This document shows, piece after piece, positions 7,009 to 14,655 of a DNA stretch of 15,917 nt. The position numbers were made by a program, and so were the translations under genes. A model generated the notes under the pieces. It made no database searches and was not told the origin of the DNA. It worked only from the letters and a program-made list of their open reading frames with translations. Location: the NCBI GenBank assembly GCA_018679315.1, contig JAHHLF010000349.1, positions 1 through 15,917 on the forward strand. The letters are read 5' to 3'. Origin of the DNA: Bacteroidia bacterium. Lineage in GTDB: Bacteria > Bacteroidota > Bacteroidia > Flavobacteriales > Flavobacteriaceae. The stretch's first letter is position 1, and every line of letters begins with the position of its first letter.

Positions 7009-7917
7009 ATGAACATCTGCATTTTATCAGTGAGTCTATCGGTCTATTCCACCCAGCGCCTGGCAGAGGCAGCGGAGAAGGCGGGGCATGTGGTAGATGT
7101 TATCGATCACACTAAGTGCAGTGTGAAATTAGGGTCCGGGAAACCCCAGATCTATTTCAGAGATGAGAACATTACTAAAATGTATGATGCCGTTATACCG
7201 AGGATCGGGGCAAAAGTAACGCGACACGGTGCTGCCATTGTCAAACAATTTGAGATGAACGGCATTTTCAGCACAGCTCGTTCCCTTGGTATCACCCGTG
7301 CCAGAAACAAAGTACGAACGCTTCAAATCATGGCGCGAAAGCGCATCCCAATTCCGGAAACCCTTTTTTCCGTTAATCCCGATAATATTGAGGAGCAGAT
7401 CAAGATCATCGGTGGAACTCCTGTGATCATAAAACTTCAAGAAGGTACGCAGGGTCTGGGTGTGATCCTGGCAGAAACAAAGAAATCGGCTAAGTCGATC
7501 ATTGATACGTTCTATAAGATGAATACCAGCATCTTACTTCAAAAATATGTTGAAGAATCCAATGGCGAAGACATTCGGATCTTTGTTGTCGGTAATAAGA
7601 TTGTTGCCAGTATGAAACGAAGCAGTGAGCTGGGAGAATTTCGTTCTAATGTACATCGCGGCGGGAATACAGAAGCCATAGAGCCTACACCAAAGGAACA
7701 ATTTATCGCGCTGAACGCTGTGAAATATTTAGGGCTAGGCGTGGCCGGAGTAGATATTATACGCTCTAATCAAGGTCCTCTGCTCATTGAGGTAAATGCA
7801 TCTCCCGGACTTCAGGGGATCGAAGGAGCAACCGGCGTTGATATCGCCAAGGAGATCATAAAATTCGTAGAAAAAAATGCCAAAAGAAGGAAGAAGCAAA
7901 AGTATTTCTATCGGTAA
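7009..7917 (+). CDS. rimK: RimK-family ATP-grasp ligase (ribosomal protein S6-L-glutamate ligase-like)
   Basis: The 302 residues are almost the length of E. coli RimK (300). RimK adds glutamates to the C-terminus of ribosomal protein S6 using ATP; relatives make other alpha- or gamma-linked peptides such as N-acetylaspartylglutamate. The sequence shows the N-terminal pre-ATP-grasp domain (1-95) with IPRIGAKVTRHGAAIVKQFE (64-83), then the ATP-grasp core. The core includes the glycine-rich loop KLQEGTQGLGV (142-152), the ILLQKYVEE hinge (175-183), DIRIFVVG (188-195), and Mg-binding IEVNASPGLQGIE near 260-273. All core elements look intact. The C-terminus is a very basic tail (KRRKKQK then YFYR). 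Its last 41 nt overlap the next gene, so the two are almost certainly translated together. The amino acid substrate cannot be read from sequence. Confidence 0.88.
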   Translation: MNICILSVSLSVYSTQRLAEAAEKAGHVVDVIDHTKCSVKLGSGKPQIYFRDENITKMYDAVIPRIGAKVTRHGAAIVKQFEMNGIFSTARSLGITRARNKVRTLQIMARKRIPIPETLFSVNPDNIEEQIKIIGGTPVIIKLQEGTQGLGVILAETKKSAKSIIDTFYKMNTSILLQKYVEESNGEDIRIFVVGNKIVASMKRSSELGEFRSNVHRGGNTEAIEPTPKEQFIALNAVKYLGLGVAGVDIIRSNQGPLLIEVNASPGLQGIEGATGVDIAKEIIKFVEKNAKRRKKQKYFYR

Positions 7918-8842
7918 GGAAACGGTCTCCCCCGGCGAACACAAACTAGTTAAGATTAGTATTGATCGCTTACCAACCGGGACGCTGATCGATATTCCTA
8001 TCTATGTATTTAATTCCAAAAAGCCGGGCCCCACAGTCCTGGTACAGGCCGGTCTTCACGGTGATGAGATCAACGGAATTGAGATCGTCAGGAGAATGCT
8101 TCAGGAAGAATCATTTCATGTAGATAGGGGGGCGGTGATCGCTGTGCCCATCCTGAATATTTTCGGTTTTATCCATTTCTCCAGGGATGTACCCGATGGC
8201 AAAGATGTAAACAGAAGCTTTCCGGGAACCAAGACAGGTTCCATGGCAAGTCGGATGGCCTATCATTATACCTCACAAATATTAGATCAGGTAGATTTTG
8301 GTATTGATCTTCATACTGGCGGGGCACAACGTCACAACTATCCACAGATCAGATTTACCGAAGAGGATGAAGTGAGCAGGCAGATTGCTGAGGTTTTCCA
8401 GGCACCTTTTGTATTTCCAGCCAGATTGATCAGAGGGTCATTTCGTAATGCGGCTTTTAAAAGGGGTGTACCAGTAGTGGTCTTTGAAGCAGGAGAGAGT
8501 ATGCGATTTGATGACTATGCCATACTTGAAGGCATGCAAGGAATTCTCAACGTTCTTCATCATTTTGAAATGGTCCCTGAACTGGACCCTGTCTATGCGG
8601 AAAAGCACAATTCTGTGATAATAACGGAACGGAAATGGCTAAGAGCCCCTACTGCCGGCATGTTCATCCCGGAAATTCAAAACGGATCCGCCATCACCAA
8701 AGGACAGGAACTAGGTATCGTGACTGACACCTATGCGCGAAGAAGAAAGCAGGTCAAAGCCCCTTATGACGGCTTCGTATTTTGCATAAATCACCAGGCC
8801 GTGGTTAACCAGGGCGAAGCCCTTTTTCATATCGGGAAGTAA
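7877..8842 (+). CDS. AstE/AspA-type zinc carboxypeptidase or deacylase (M14-like), with C-terminal barrel-sandwich-like domain
   Basis: The 321-residue enzyme belongs to the succinylglutamate desuccinylase/aspartoacylase family, which uses one zinc to cleave an amide bond next to an amino-acid carboxylate. Zinc ligands are visible as His61 and Glu64 (GLHGDE) and His146 (DLHTGG). Asn112-Arg113 in DVNRSFPG bind the substrate carboxylate, and Glu204 in VFEAGES is the catalytic base. Residues 253-321 (LRAPTAGMF, VKAPYDGFVF, GEALFHIG) look like the small all-beta lipoyl/barrel-sandwich domain often fused to this group. ATG 7877 lies inside rimK in another frame; no better downstream ATG keeps the conserved N-terminal strand. 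Tight overlap with the ligase suggests opposing or sequential steps on one substrate. The true substrate is unknown, and arginine-succinyltransferase pathway genes are absent here. Confidence 0.87.
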   Translation: MPKEGRSKSISIGKETVSPGEHKLVKISIDRLPTGTLIDIPIYVFNSKKPGPTVLVQAGLHGDEINGIEIVRRMLQEESFHVDRGAVIAVPILNIFGFIHFSRDVPDGKDVNRSFPGTKTGSMASRMAYHYTSQILDQVDFGIDLHTGGAQRHNYPQIRFTEEDEVSRQIAEVFQAPFVFPARLIRGSFRNAAFKRGVPVVVFEAGESMRFDDYAILEGMQGILNVLHHFEMVPELDPVYAEKHNSVIITERKWLRAPTAGMFIPEIQNGSAITKGQELGIVTDTYARRRKQVKAPYDGFVFCINHQAVVNQGEALFHIGK

Positions 8843-8851
8843 GTCTCTATA

Positions 8852-11698
8852 TTATTCGATACTAAACGTCAAAGACTCTTCTACATTCTTTGTAGAAATT
8901 TGGATTGTATATTCTCCTTTTGGTAAATAAGTCTTTCCGTCTGATGCGGCCTTCATATCCTTTTTTACTTTCTTACGATATGCCATTTTACCTTCTTTTG
9001 AAAAAGCAACATCATAGGAAATGATGTTTAATCCTTTGTCGGCATCCATTTGTGTTTCACTCACAACGACCCCATTAGACGTCTTAACCTTGAATTCATG
9101 CGAACCTCCGTTCTTAGAATAAAAGGTCACATCCAGTCCAGGTGTGCTCGGTTCTCCCCAGGACCAAAATGTATTTCCCCATCGGGTAGAATGTTTTATG
9201 TTGTCGACATCAAACACATAGAGCGGGCTAGAAAAAACCTGTGGACTCATTTTTTCCAGTTTAGCAATATCGGCCTTGTAAATACTACGTCCGTGAGTAC
9301 CTACTAATAAGTGTTTAGCGTCGGGTTGAATAACTAGGTCATGGATGGCTACTTCCGGAATTCCATTTTGGAACAAATTCCAACTGGCGCCACGGTCAAA
9401 GCTTGCATAAAGTCCGTTGTCTGTGCCAACAAACAAGAGATTTTCATTATACGGATCTTCCACAAATGCATTTACCGGCGACATGGGAAGCTCATTTCCG
9501 ATTTCTACCCATGCCTGACCAAAATCATCACTCATATATACATAAGGTGAAAAATCGTCCCATCGATATCCATTCAATGTGGCATACACCCGTTCTTTTT
9601 TATGTGTCGAAGCCTGTACCCGGCTCACCCACATGTCTTGAGGTAAGCTTGTTGATATATCTTCCCAAGATCCTCCGGCATTTTTACTTAGCTGGACGCG
9701 ACCATCATCAGTGCCTGCATAGAGCAAGCCAAAGGCAAATTCAGATTCCGAGATCGTTGTTAGCGTGCCATACGCCACATTGCCTTTTATACCGCCATGG
9801 GTAAGGTCTGGTGATATGGTTTCCCAAACATCTCCTTTGTTTAGAGTGCGGTGTAAATGATTACTTCCGAAATATAAAATGTCCTGGTTATGTGGGGATA
9901 AGAGAATGGGCGTTTGCCAATTAAAACGATATGGATTTTCCCCCAGATCATGTTTGGGTTGAATACGTGTATTGGATTTAGCCTCTAGATCTAAGCGAAA
10001 GTAATTCCCGAATTGAAAACCCGTATAAACAATATTAGAATTCCTCGAATCAACCTGGGTTTGCATCCCGTCTCCTCCCATTATCCGGAGCCATGGATAT
10101 TTACCTGTGCCATGCCAGTCACTGGACTCTTCGGCATCATGCGGACCCTTCCAAACGCCATTATCTTGCAGTCCCCCATATACATTGTAAGGGTCTTCAT
10201 TATCAACATGAATATCATAAAACTGACCCACTGAGGGAGAATTGTGTTTAGACCAATTCGCACCGTCATCATAAGAAATATTGATCCCCCCGTCATTTCC
10301 ATTGATCAGGTGTCCGGACATAGCCGGGTTGATCCATAAAGAGTGATGATCTGCATGTACATTATCCCCATTAATTGAGGTAAAGGTCTTGCCTCCATCA
10401 TCAGATTTGATCAAAGGCACGCCCCCAAGGTAGATCTTGTCCTGGTTGCCTGGGTCTACATTGATCTGTCCAAAGTAATACCCATAACTATAGTACAGAT
10501 CATCTATATAGTTCTCATGTGTTCTTTTCCAGCTGGCGCCCCCATCTGTGCTTTTATATACTTCAGCACCAATTACCGGTGTGTCAAATAAGAGTGAATT
10601 CGCATTTTCAAGATACTTGGCCAGGGCATCCGGCATAATTTCCTGAGATCGCACCATAGATTTTACCTTCTCAGCTGTATACTTCTTTGGAAAACGATTT
10701 CGGCTTAGGAAGGTTTGTAATTTTTTATCATCCAGATCGAGGAAATCAGCGGCGGCCATGTCTTTGAAATCATCTTTATTAAGACCTGCCCGGGGTGAAG
10801 CATCCGCTTTTTTATCTCGTCTGAATTGATTGTCATGTACGGCATAGACCACATTTTCATCATAGACAGCAAAGCCTATCCGGCCTACACCCTCTCCTGT
10901 TGGAAACCCACTGCCTTCCGTGGAGACTAACTCCCATGAATCTCCAGCATCAGTACTTTTATAGATTCCCGATTCGCTGCCGTTTCCTGTAAAATTCCAA
11001 GCTTTACGATCTTTTTGCCAGGCTGCAGCGTACATCACACTGTAGTTTCCTGGTGCTCTCGCTACATCGATAATACCTGTATTTTCAGAAATGAATAGGG
11101 TCTTTCTCCAACTTATACCCCCGTCAACCGTCTTGTATATTCCACGTTCTTCATTCGGAGAATATAAATGTCCGGTAACACCAACAACTACTTCGTCAGG
11201 ATTATTCGGATTGATCAGTATCCTACCAATATGATGAGAATCGGACAAGCCCATATGCGTCCAGGTCTCCCCCTTGTCCGTAGACTTAAGCAATCCTATC
11301 CCGGCATAAGATGAGCGTGAAGAGTTATTTTCGCCAGTTCCAACCCATATGGTACCATTATTCCAGTCCACAGCAATATCCCCTACATTTTGAGTAGCAG
11401 AATTATCTAGAATAGGTTCAAAGGAAGCACCATTATTTACAGTGTACCATAGCCCCCCGGAAGCATAGGCTACATAAAACTCATGTGGTTTTGCCGGATT
11501 GGCATCGATATCCGTCACTCTGCCACTCATAACAGTCGGACCAATATTGGTGAATTTAATATTCTTGACCAGAGAAGATTTTCCGGCATTTTCTTTTAAT
11601 TCCAGCGCCTGGATCACTTTATCGGCAGGGCTGGCACTTGGTTGGGCGACCAGGTTGATCCCGGCTAAAAGGAGAAGGGAAAGGAGTGTAAGTTTCAT
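8852..11698 (-). CDS. Large secreted beta-propeller protein with Asp-box (BNR/sortilin-like) repeats
   Basis: The 948-residue protein has a Sec signal peptide (basic start, LLSLLLLAG core, cleavage near VAQ19|P). I count eleven Asp-box motifs (S/T-x-D/N-x-G-x-x-W/F): residues 86-93, 139-146, 190-197, 248-255, 383-390, 432-439, 475-482, 618-625, 671-678, 723-730 and 766-773. These sit on hairpins of beta-propeller blades, as in Vps10/sortilin domains, sialidase-like folds and xyloglucanase GH74. No catalytic signature is clear. A charged, probably helical insert (about 293-372) separates boxes 4 and 5, and a second long gap lies between boxes 7 and 8. Residues 820-948 form a C-terminal all-beta region. 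No lipobox Cys and no obvious type IX sorting tail is seen, so periplasmic residence or a non-standard export route is likely. Function is unknown; extracellular protein or glycan binding is a guess. It ends 9 nt from the convergent AstE-like gene. Confidence 0.87.
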   Translation of the reverse strand: MKLTLLSLLLLAGINLVAQPSASPADKVIQALELKENAGKSSLVKNIKFTNIGPTVMSGRVTDIDANPAKPHEFYVAYASGGLWYTVNNGASFEPILDNSATQNVGDIAVDWNNGTIWVGTGENNSSRSSYAGIGLLKSTDKGETWTHMGLSDSHHIGRILINPNNPDEVVVGVTGHLYSPNEERGIYKTVDGGISWRKTLFISENTGIIDVARAPGNYSVMYAAAWQKDRKAWNFTGNGSESGIYKSTDAGDSWELVSTEGSGFPTGEGVGRIGFAVYDENVVYAVHDNQFRRDKKADASPRAGLNKDDFKDMAAADFLDLDDKKLQTFLSRNRFPKKYTAEKVKSMVRSQEIMPDALAKYLENANSLLFDTPVIGAEVYKSTDGGASWKRTHENYIDDLYYSYGYYFGQINVDPGNQDKIYLGGVPLIKSDDGGKTFTSINGDNVHADHHSLWINPAMSGHLINGNDGGINISYDDGANWSKHNSPSVGQFYDIHVDNEDPYNVYGGLQDNGVWKGPHDAEESSDWHGTGKYPWLRIMGGDGMQTQVDSRNSNIVYTGFQFGNYFRLDLEAKSNTRIQPKHDLGENPYRFNWQTPILLSPHNQDILYFGSNHLHRTLNKGDVWETISPDLTHGGIKGNVAYGTLTTISESEFAFGLLYAGTDDGRVQLSKNAGGSWEDISTSLPQDMWVSRVQASTHKKERVYATLNGYRWDDFSPYVYMSDDFGQAWVEIGNELPMSPVNAFVEDPYNENLLFVGTDNGLYASFDRGASWNLFQNGIPEVAIHDLVIQPDAKHLLVGTHGRSIYKADIAKLEKMSPQVFSSPLYVFDVDNIKHSTRWGNTFWSWGEPSTPGLDVTFYSKNGGSHEFKVKTSNGVVVSETQMDADKGLNIISYDVAFSKEGKMAYRKKVKKDMKAASDGKTYLPKGEYTIQISTKNVEESLTFSIE

Positions 11699-11765
11699 CT
11701 TTTAGTTTTTTAATTGGTGGATGAAAATAGGAATTTGCAAGCGCAACACGAAACAATGATGATGT

Positions 11766-11790
11766 AGGAAGCCATTGGCCTCCTTTTTTG
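11766..11790 (+). terminator. Terminator-like hairpin in the divergent gap upstream of pepP
   Basis: GGAAGCC (11767-11773) and GGCCTCC (11777-11783) form a 7-position stem with one A/C mismatch and an ATT loop, followed by TTTTTTG. This has the form of a + strand intrinsic terminator, yet no + strand gene ends here. Its T-tract overlaps the predicted -33 element of the pepP promoter. It could stop antisense read-through from the left, act as an operator, or be chance. Confidence 0.4.
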
Positions 11791-11817
11791 TTGGCCATTA
11801 TTGAATATGTACATTTG
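11787..11817 (+). promoter_or_regulatory. Bacteroidota-type promoter of the Xaa-Pro aminopeptidase gene
   Basis: TTTG (11787-11790), a 19-nt spacer and TACATTTG (11810-11817) match the TTTG/TAnnTTTG consensus fully. The start site should fall near 11822, leaving a leader of about 12 nt before ATG 11834, similar to the sdh promoter. Confidence 0.7.
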
Positions 11818-11833
11818 AAAAAATTCAACTTTA

Positions 11834-13126
11834 ATGAAATACGATCTCATTCCTAACAACTTGTTTATTAAGAATCGCAAGAAGTTTACCGGCCAAATGA
11901 AACCCGGAAGTATTGCTATTTTTAATTCCAATGATATTTATCCTGTCAGTGCAGACAGCACCATCCCTTTTCAGCAACATCGGGATCTTTTTTATTTAAG
12001 CGGGATTGACCAGGAAGAATCTATTATCCTGCTATTTCCCGATGCGAATGATCCGAAATATCGAGAAGTGGCATTTGTAAAAGAAACAAATGAACACATA
12101 GCTGTCTGGGAAGGAGATAAGTTAACAAAAGAAGCGGCGATAAAAGTATCGGGTATCCAGACCATTCATTGGCTTTCAGACTTTGATAAGATCTTCTTTG
12201 ACCTGATGACAGAAGCAGACACCATATATTTTAATACCAATGAGCACTATCGACAGGCAGTAGAAACAGAAACCCGCGAAGATCGTTTTATTCAGCGTTG
12301 CAAAAAAGATTTCCCTGCACATCAATGGGCTAAAAGCAATCCGATCTTGCAAGATATTCGTGGGGTAAAAGAGCAGGAAGAGATCGACTTGATCCAAAGG
12401 GCGTGCTCGATCACAGAAAAAGGTTTCCGGCGCATATTGAAATTTGTTACACCCGGAGTTTGGGAATATGAGATAGAAGCAGAATATATTCATGAATTCA
12501 TCCGAAATCGCTCCGATGGATTTGCGTACACCCCAATTATTGCATCTGGCCAAAATGCCAATGTCCTACATTATATAGAAAACATCAACCAATGTAAGGA
12601 AGGGGATTTACTGCTCATGGATGTAGGTGCATCCTATGCGAATTATTCCAGCGATATGACCCGTACCATACCGGTAAGTGGCCGTTTTACAAAAAGGCAA
12701 AAACAGGTGTATGAGGCAGTACTTCGCGTAAAAAATGAAGCGACTAAAATGCTTGTCCCGGGTACGATCTGGAAAGAATACCACGAGGAAGTAGGCAAGG
12801 TAATGACATCTGAATTACTGGATCTGGGATTGTTGGATAAAGCCGACATACAGAATGAGGATAAAGATTCCCCGGCATATAAAAAATATTTTATGCACGG
12901 AACCAGTCATCACATCGGATTGAATACCCATGACTACGGGGCACTCAAAACACCAATGAAGGCCAATATGGTGTTTACCGTAGAACCCGGTATTTACATT
13001 CCGGATGAAAAAATGGGAATTCGTTTGGAAGATGATGTAGTCATCAAGGAAAATGGGAATCCAATTAACCTGATGTCGGGAATTCCTATTGAAGCAGAAG
13101 AAATAGAGACTTTAATGAACAGTTGA
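11834..13126 (+). CDS. pepP: Xaa-Pro aminopeptidase (PepP type, M24B)
   Basis: The 430-residue protein has the two-domain PepP layout: an N-terminal creatinase-like domain (about 1-165) and a C-terminal pita-bread catalytic domain (about 175-430). The dinuclear metal ligands are all present: Asp263 in LLMDVGA, Asp274 in SSDMTRT, His359 in HGTSHHIGL, Glu384 in TVEPGIY and Glu399 in RLEDDV. The enzyme removes an N-terminal residue preceding proline, usually in the cytoplasm, helping to recycle peptides; length is near E. coli PepP (441). There is no signal peptide. It has its own promoter and a short leader. Its last 15 nt overlap the 3' end of the convergent brnQ gene. PepP rather than PepQ is favoured by the long N-terminal domain; dipeptide activity is not excluded. 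Confidence 0.92.
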   Translation: MKYDLIPNNLFIKNRKKFTGQMKPGSIAIFNSNDIYPVSADSTIPFQQHRDLFYLSGIDQEESIILLFPDANDPKYREVAFVKETNEHIAVWEGDKLTKEAAIKVSGIQTIHWLSDFDKIFFDLMTEADTIYFNTNEHYRQAVETETREDRFIQRCKKDFPAHQWAKSNPILQDIRGVKEQEEIDLIQRACSITEKGFRRILKFVTPGVWEYEIEAEYIHEFIRNRSDGFAYTPIIASGQNANVLHYIENINQCKEGDLLLMDVGASYANYSSDMTRTIPVSGRFTKRQKQVYEAVLRVKNEATKMLVPGTIWKEYHEEVGKVMTSELLDLGLLDKADIQNEDKDSPAYKKYFMHGTSHHIGLNTHDYGALKTPMKANMVFTVEPGIYIPDEKMGIRLEDDVVIKENGNPINLMSGIPIEAEEIETLMNS

Positions 13127-14392
13127 TCTCCTTTCCAGAAGATACCCTATCCCAAAACCTAGCAAAGCTGGAAGTACCCAACCCATACTTTGTTCCATAA
13201 AAGGCACCCAGGGAAGAAGAAACGATTTAATTCCCTGATATCCCACACTTCCCAGGAAATCGGGAATACTCATGAGCAGCGTAAGGCCAATCACCCATTT
13301 AAAGATTCTGGGTCTTGCCAATTGTTCCGGTAAATTGTTCAGGAGGATCAAAGCGATCGTTGCCGGATAAATGAGCAAAAGTACAGGTAGCGCTACCATT
13401 ATTATATAACCCACATTGAATTGGCCCATAAGAATCCCAAGAATACAACCGACTAATGCTGTGATCGTATAGGCTTTTTGTGAATTATTGAATCGGTTTT
13501 TGGCAAAATCCGCAGCACCTGTAACAATTCCTACACCTGTTGTAAAACACGCCAGCGCAATAAGCAAACTCAAAAAGATATTAGTAGTGGCCCCCAAAGT
13601 AGCACTTCCAATACTGGTAAGAAGTCGTGTTCTGCTGATATCGGGTTCAAATCCTTCTTGCCACAATGCCCCTGTCAAAATGAGTCCGGCGTAGACCAGG
13701 AAAAGTGCAATACCCGCTAACCACCCCGCTTGTGCGATCTGTTTTCGCTTGGCCTTATATGAGGCATTGGGGTTATTCAAGTTGATGGAAATAATAATTA
13801 CACCTCCGACCACAACAGCTCCAATAGCGTCAAAGGTTTGATATCCTTCCAAGAGGCCTACGGAAAAAGGATTAGGAAGATCTGGTAAGGCCATTTCGAG
13901 GCCTGGATTGAACAAGGTTATTCCAATAATGGCAAGAAGGATCAATAAGATAGCAGGGGTAAGCCATTTCCCGATGATACTTACGATCCTGGATCTGTTC
14001 ATAACAAATATGAAGACAAGAATGAAGTATACAGAAGCGGTGACCCAGGAGGGGCTATCTGAGAAAGGAGCAATTGCCATTTCATGCGTAACAGAAGCAG
14101 TTCTGGGGGAGGGAAGAGAAACGGAGATGATATAGATTAAAGTACAATAAATAAGGCTGAAGGTTGGAGATACCTTTTTTGCAAAATCATACATGGTACC
14201 TTGAAGTCGCGCGTGGGCAAGGATGCCCCATATTGGGATCAATACAGCCGATAGACAAAAACCCAGGGTAACGATCCACCACAAGGGCCCTGATTGAAAC
14301 CCCAATAGAGGAGGGAGGATCAGATTGCCCGCTCCAAAAAAAAGAGAGAATAAAGCGAGCGCTGTAATAAGTGTATCTCTGGAAAACTTCAC
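13112..14392 (-). CDS. brnQ: Branched-chain amino acid transport protein, BrnQ/LIVCS family
   Basis: The 426-residue, very hydrophobic protein has about twelve predicted membrane helices. It carries the family signatures SLFFGAGNLILPP near the N-terminus (residues 16-28) and GYQTFDAIGAVVVGG in the middle (about 183-197). Members import leucine, isoleucine and valine with Na+ or H+. The start is GTG at 14392 (VKFSRDTLITALA), translated as Met. No in-frame ATG lies near upstream, and the next Met would remove the first two helices and the signature. The gene overlaps pepP by 15 nt tail to tail. No clear promoter was found; TTACTTTG just before the GTG is one base off the -7 consensus but would leave almost no leader. 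The repeat cluster at 14462-14505 lies upstream and could be regulatory. Confidence 0.92.
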   Translation of the reverse strand: MKFSRDTLITALALFSLFFGAGNLILPPLLGFQSGPLWWIVTLGFCLSAVLIPIWGILAHARLQGTMYDFAKKVSPTFSLIYCTLIYIISVSLPSPRTASVTHEMAIAPFSDSPSWVTASVYFILVFIFVMNRSRIVSIIGKWLTPAILLILLAIIGITLFNPGLEMALPDLPNPFSVGLLEGYQTFDAIGAVVVGGVIIISINLNNPNASYKAKRKQIAQAGWLAGIALFLVYAGLILTGALWQEGFEPDISRTRLLTSIGSATLGATTNIFLSLLIALACFTTGVGIVTGAADFAKNRFNNSQKAYTITALVGCILGILMGQFNVGYIIMVALPVLLLIYPATIALILLNNLPEQLARPRIFKWVIGLTLLMSIPDFLGSVGYQGIKSFLLPWVPFMEQSMGWVLPALLGFGIGYLLERRSTVH

Positions 14393-14461
14393 TTTACAAA
14401 GTAAATCGAAATAAAAAGAAAAAAGGAAGCGATAATTTTCGGGTCATTGGTCGACTATTTC

Positions 14462-14505
14462 CTGCCTTTTATCGAAAGGAGTGAGCTTTATCGAAAATAA
14501 GGCAG
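14462..14505. repeat. Nested repeats: TTTATCGAAA twice inside a CTGCCTT/AAGGCAG dyad
   Basis: CTGCCTT (14462-14468) and AAGGCAG (14499-14505) are perfect 7-nt inverted arms. Between them TTTATCGAAA occurs twice in direct orientation (14468-14477 and 14487-14496), 19 nt start to start. A related AAATCGAAAT lies at 14403-14412. Two similar sites on nearly the same helix face resemble a paired operator. Confidence 0.5.
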
Positions 14506-14564
14506 AAAAATGAACTGCTCACCCAATAAAACAGAGAAAGTCGTCGTTTTTTACAGTAACACTA

Positions 14565-14601
14565 ACAATTTGATAAGAATTAATTGAATTAAACAAATTG
14601 T
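14565..14601. repeat. Perfect 8-bp inverted repeat ACAATTTG/CAAATTGT
   Basis: ACAATTTG (14565-14572) and CAAATTGT (14594-14601) are exact inverted copies with a 21-nt AT-rich spacer. The pair lies 55-91 nt upstream of the small gene's ATG, a suitable place for a dimeric regulator. Confidence 0.45.
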
Positions 14602-14655
14602 AAACCCAAGTTTAGGTTCCCCAAACCGAATCTTGCGAAAAGCTAAACCTACAAG

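Larger units (their letters stand above)
14393..14655. other. Repeat-rich divergent intergenic region between brnQ and the 71-aa gene
   Basis: No supported gene lies in these 263 bases. They hold a cluster of short repeats, listed separately, and should carry promoters for brnQ on the left and the small gene on the right. Neither shows a full TTTG/TAnnTTTG match. Confidence 0.5.

Noticed and set aside
7877..8842. True succinylglutamate desuccinylase (AstE) of arginine catabolism
   Set aside because: No astA, astB, astC or astD gene is nearby, and pairing with a RimK-type ligase and a fused C-terminal beta domain argues for another substrate.
12176..12553. A 125-aa - strand ORF
   Set aside because: It is antisense to the PepP catalytic region and its translation is patternless.
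14462..14505. CRISPR-like or transposon end repeats
   Set aside because: There are only two 10-nt copies with no spacer array and no transposase or target-site duplication.
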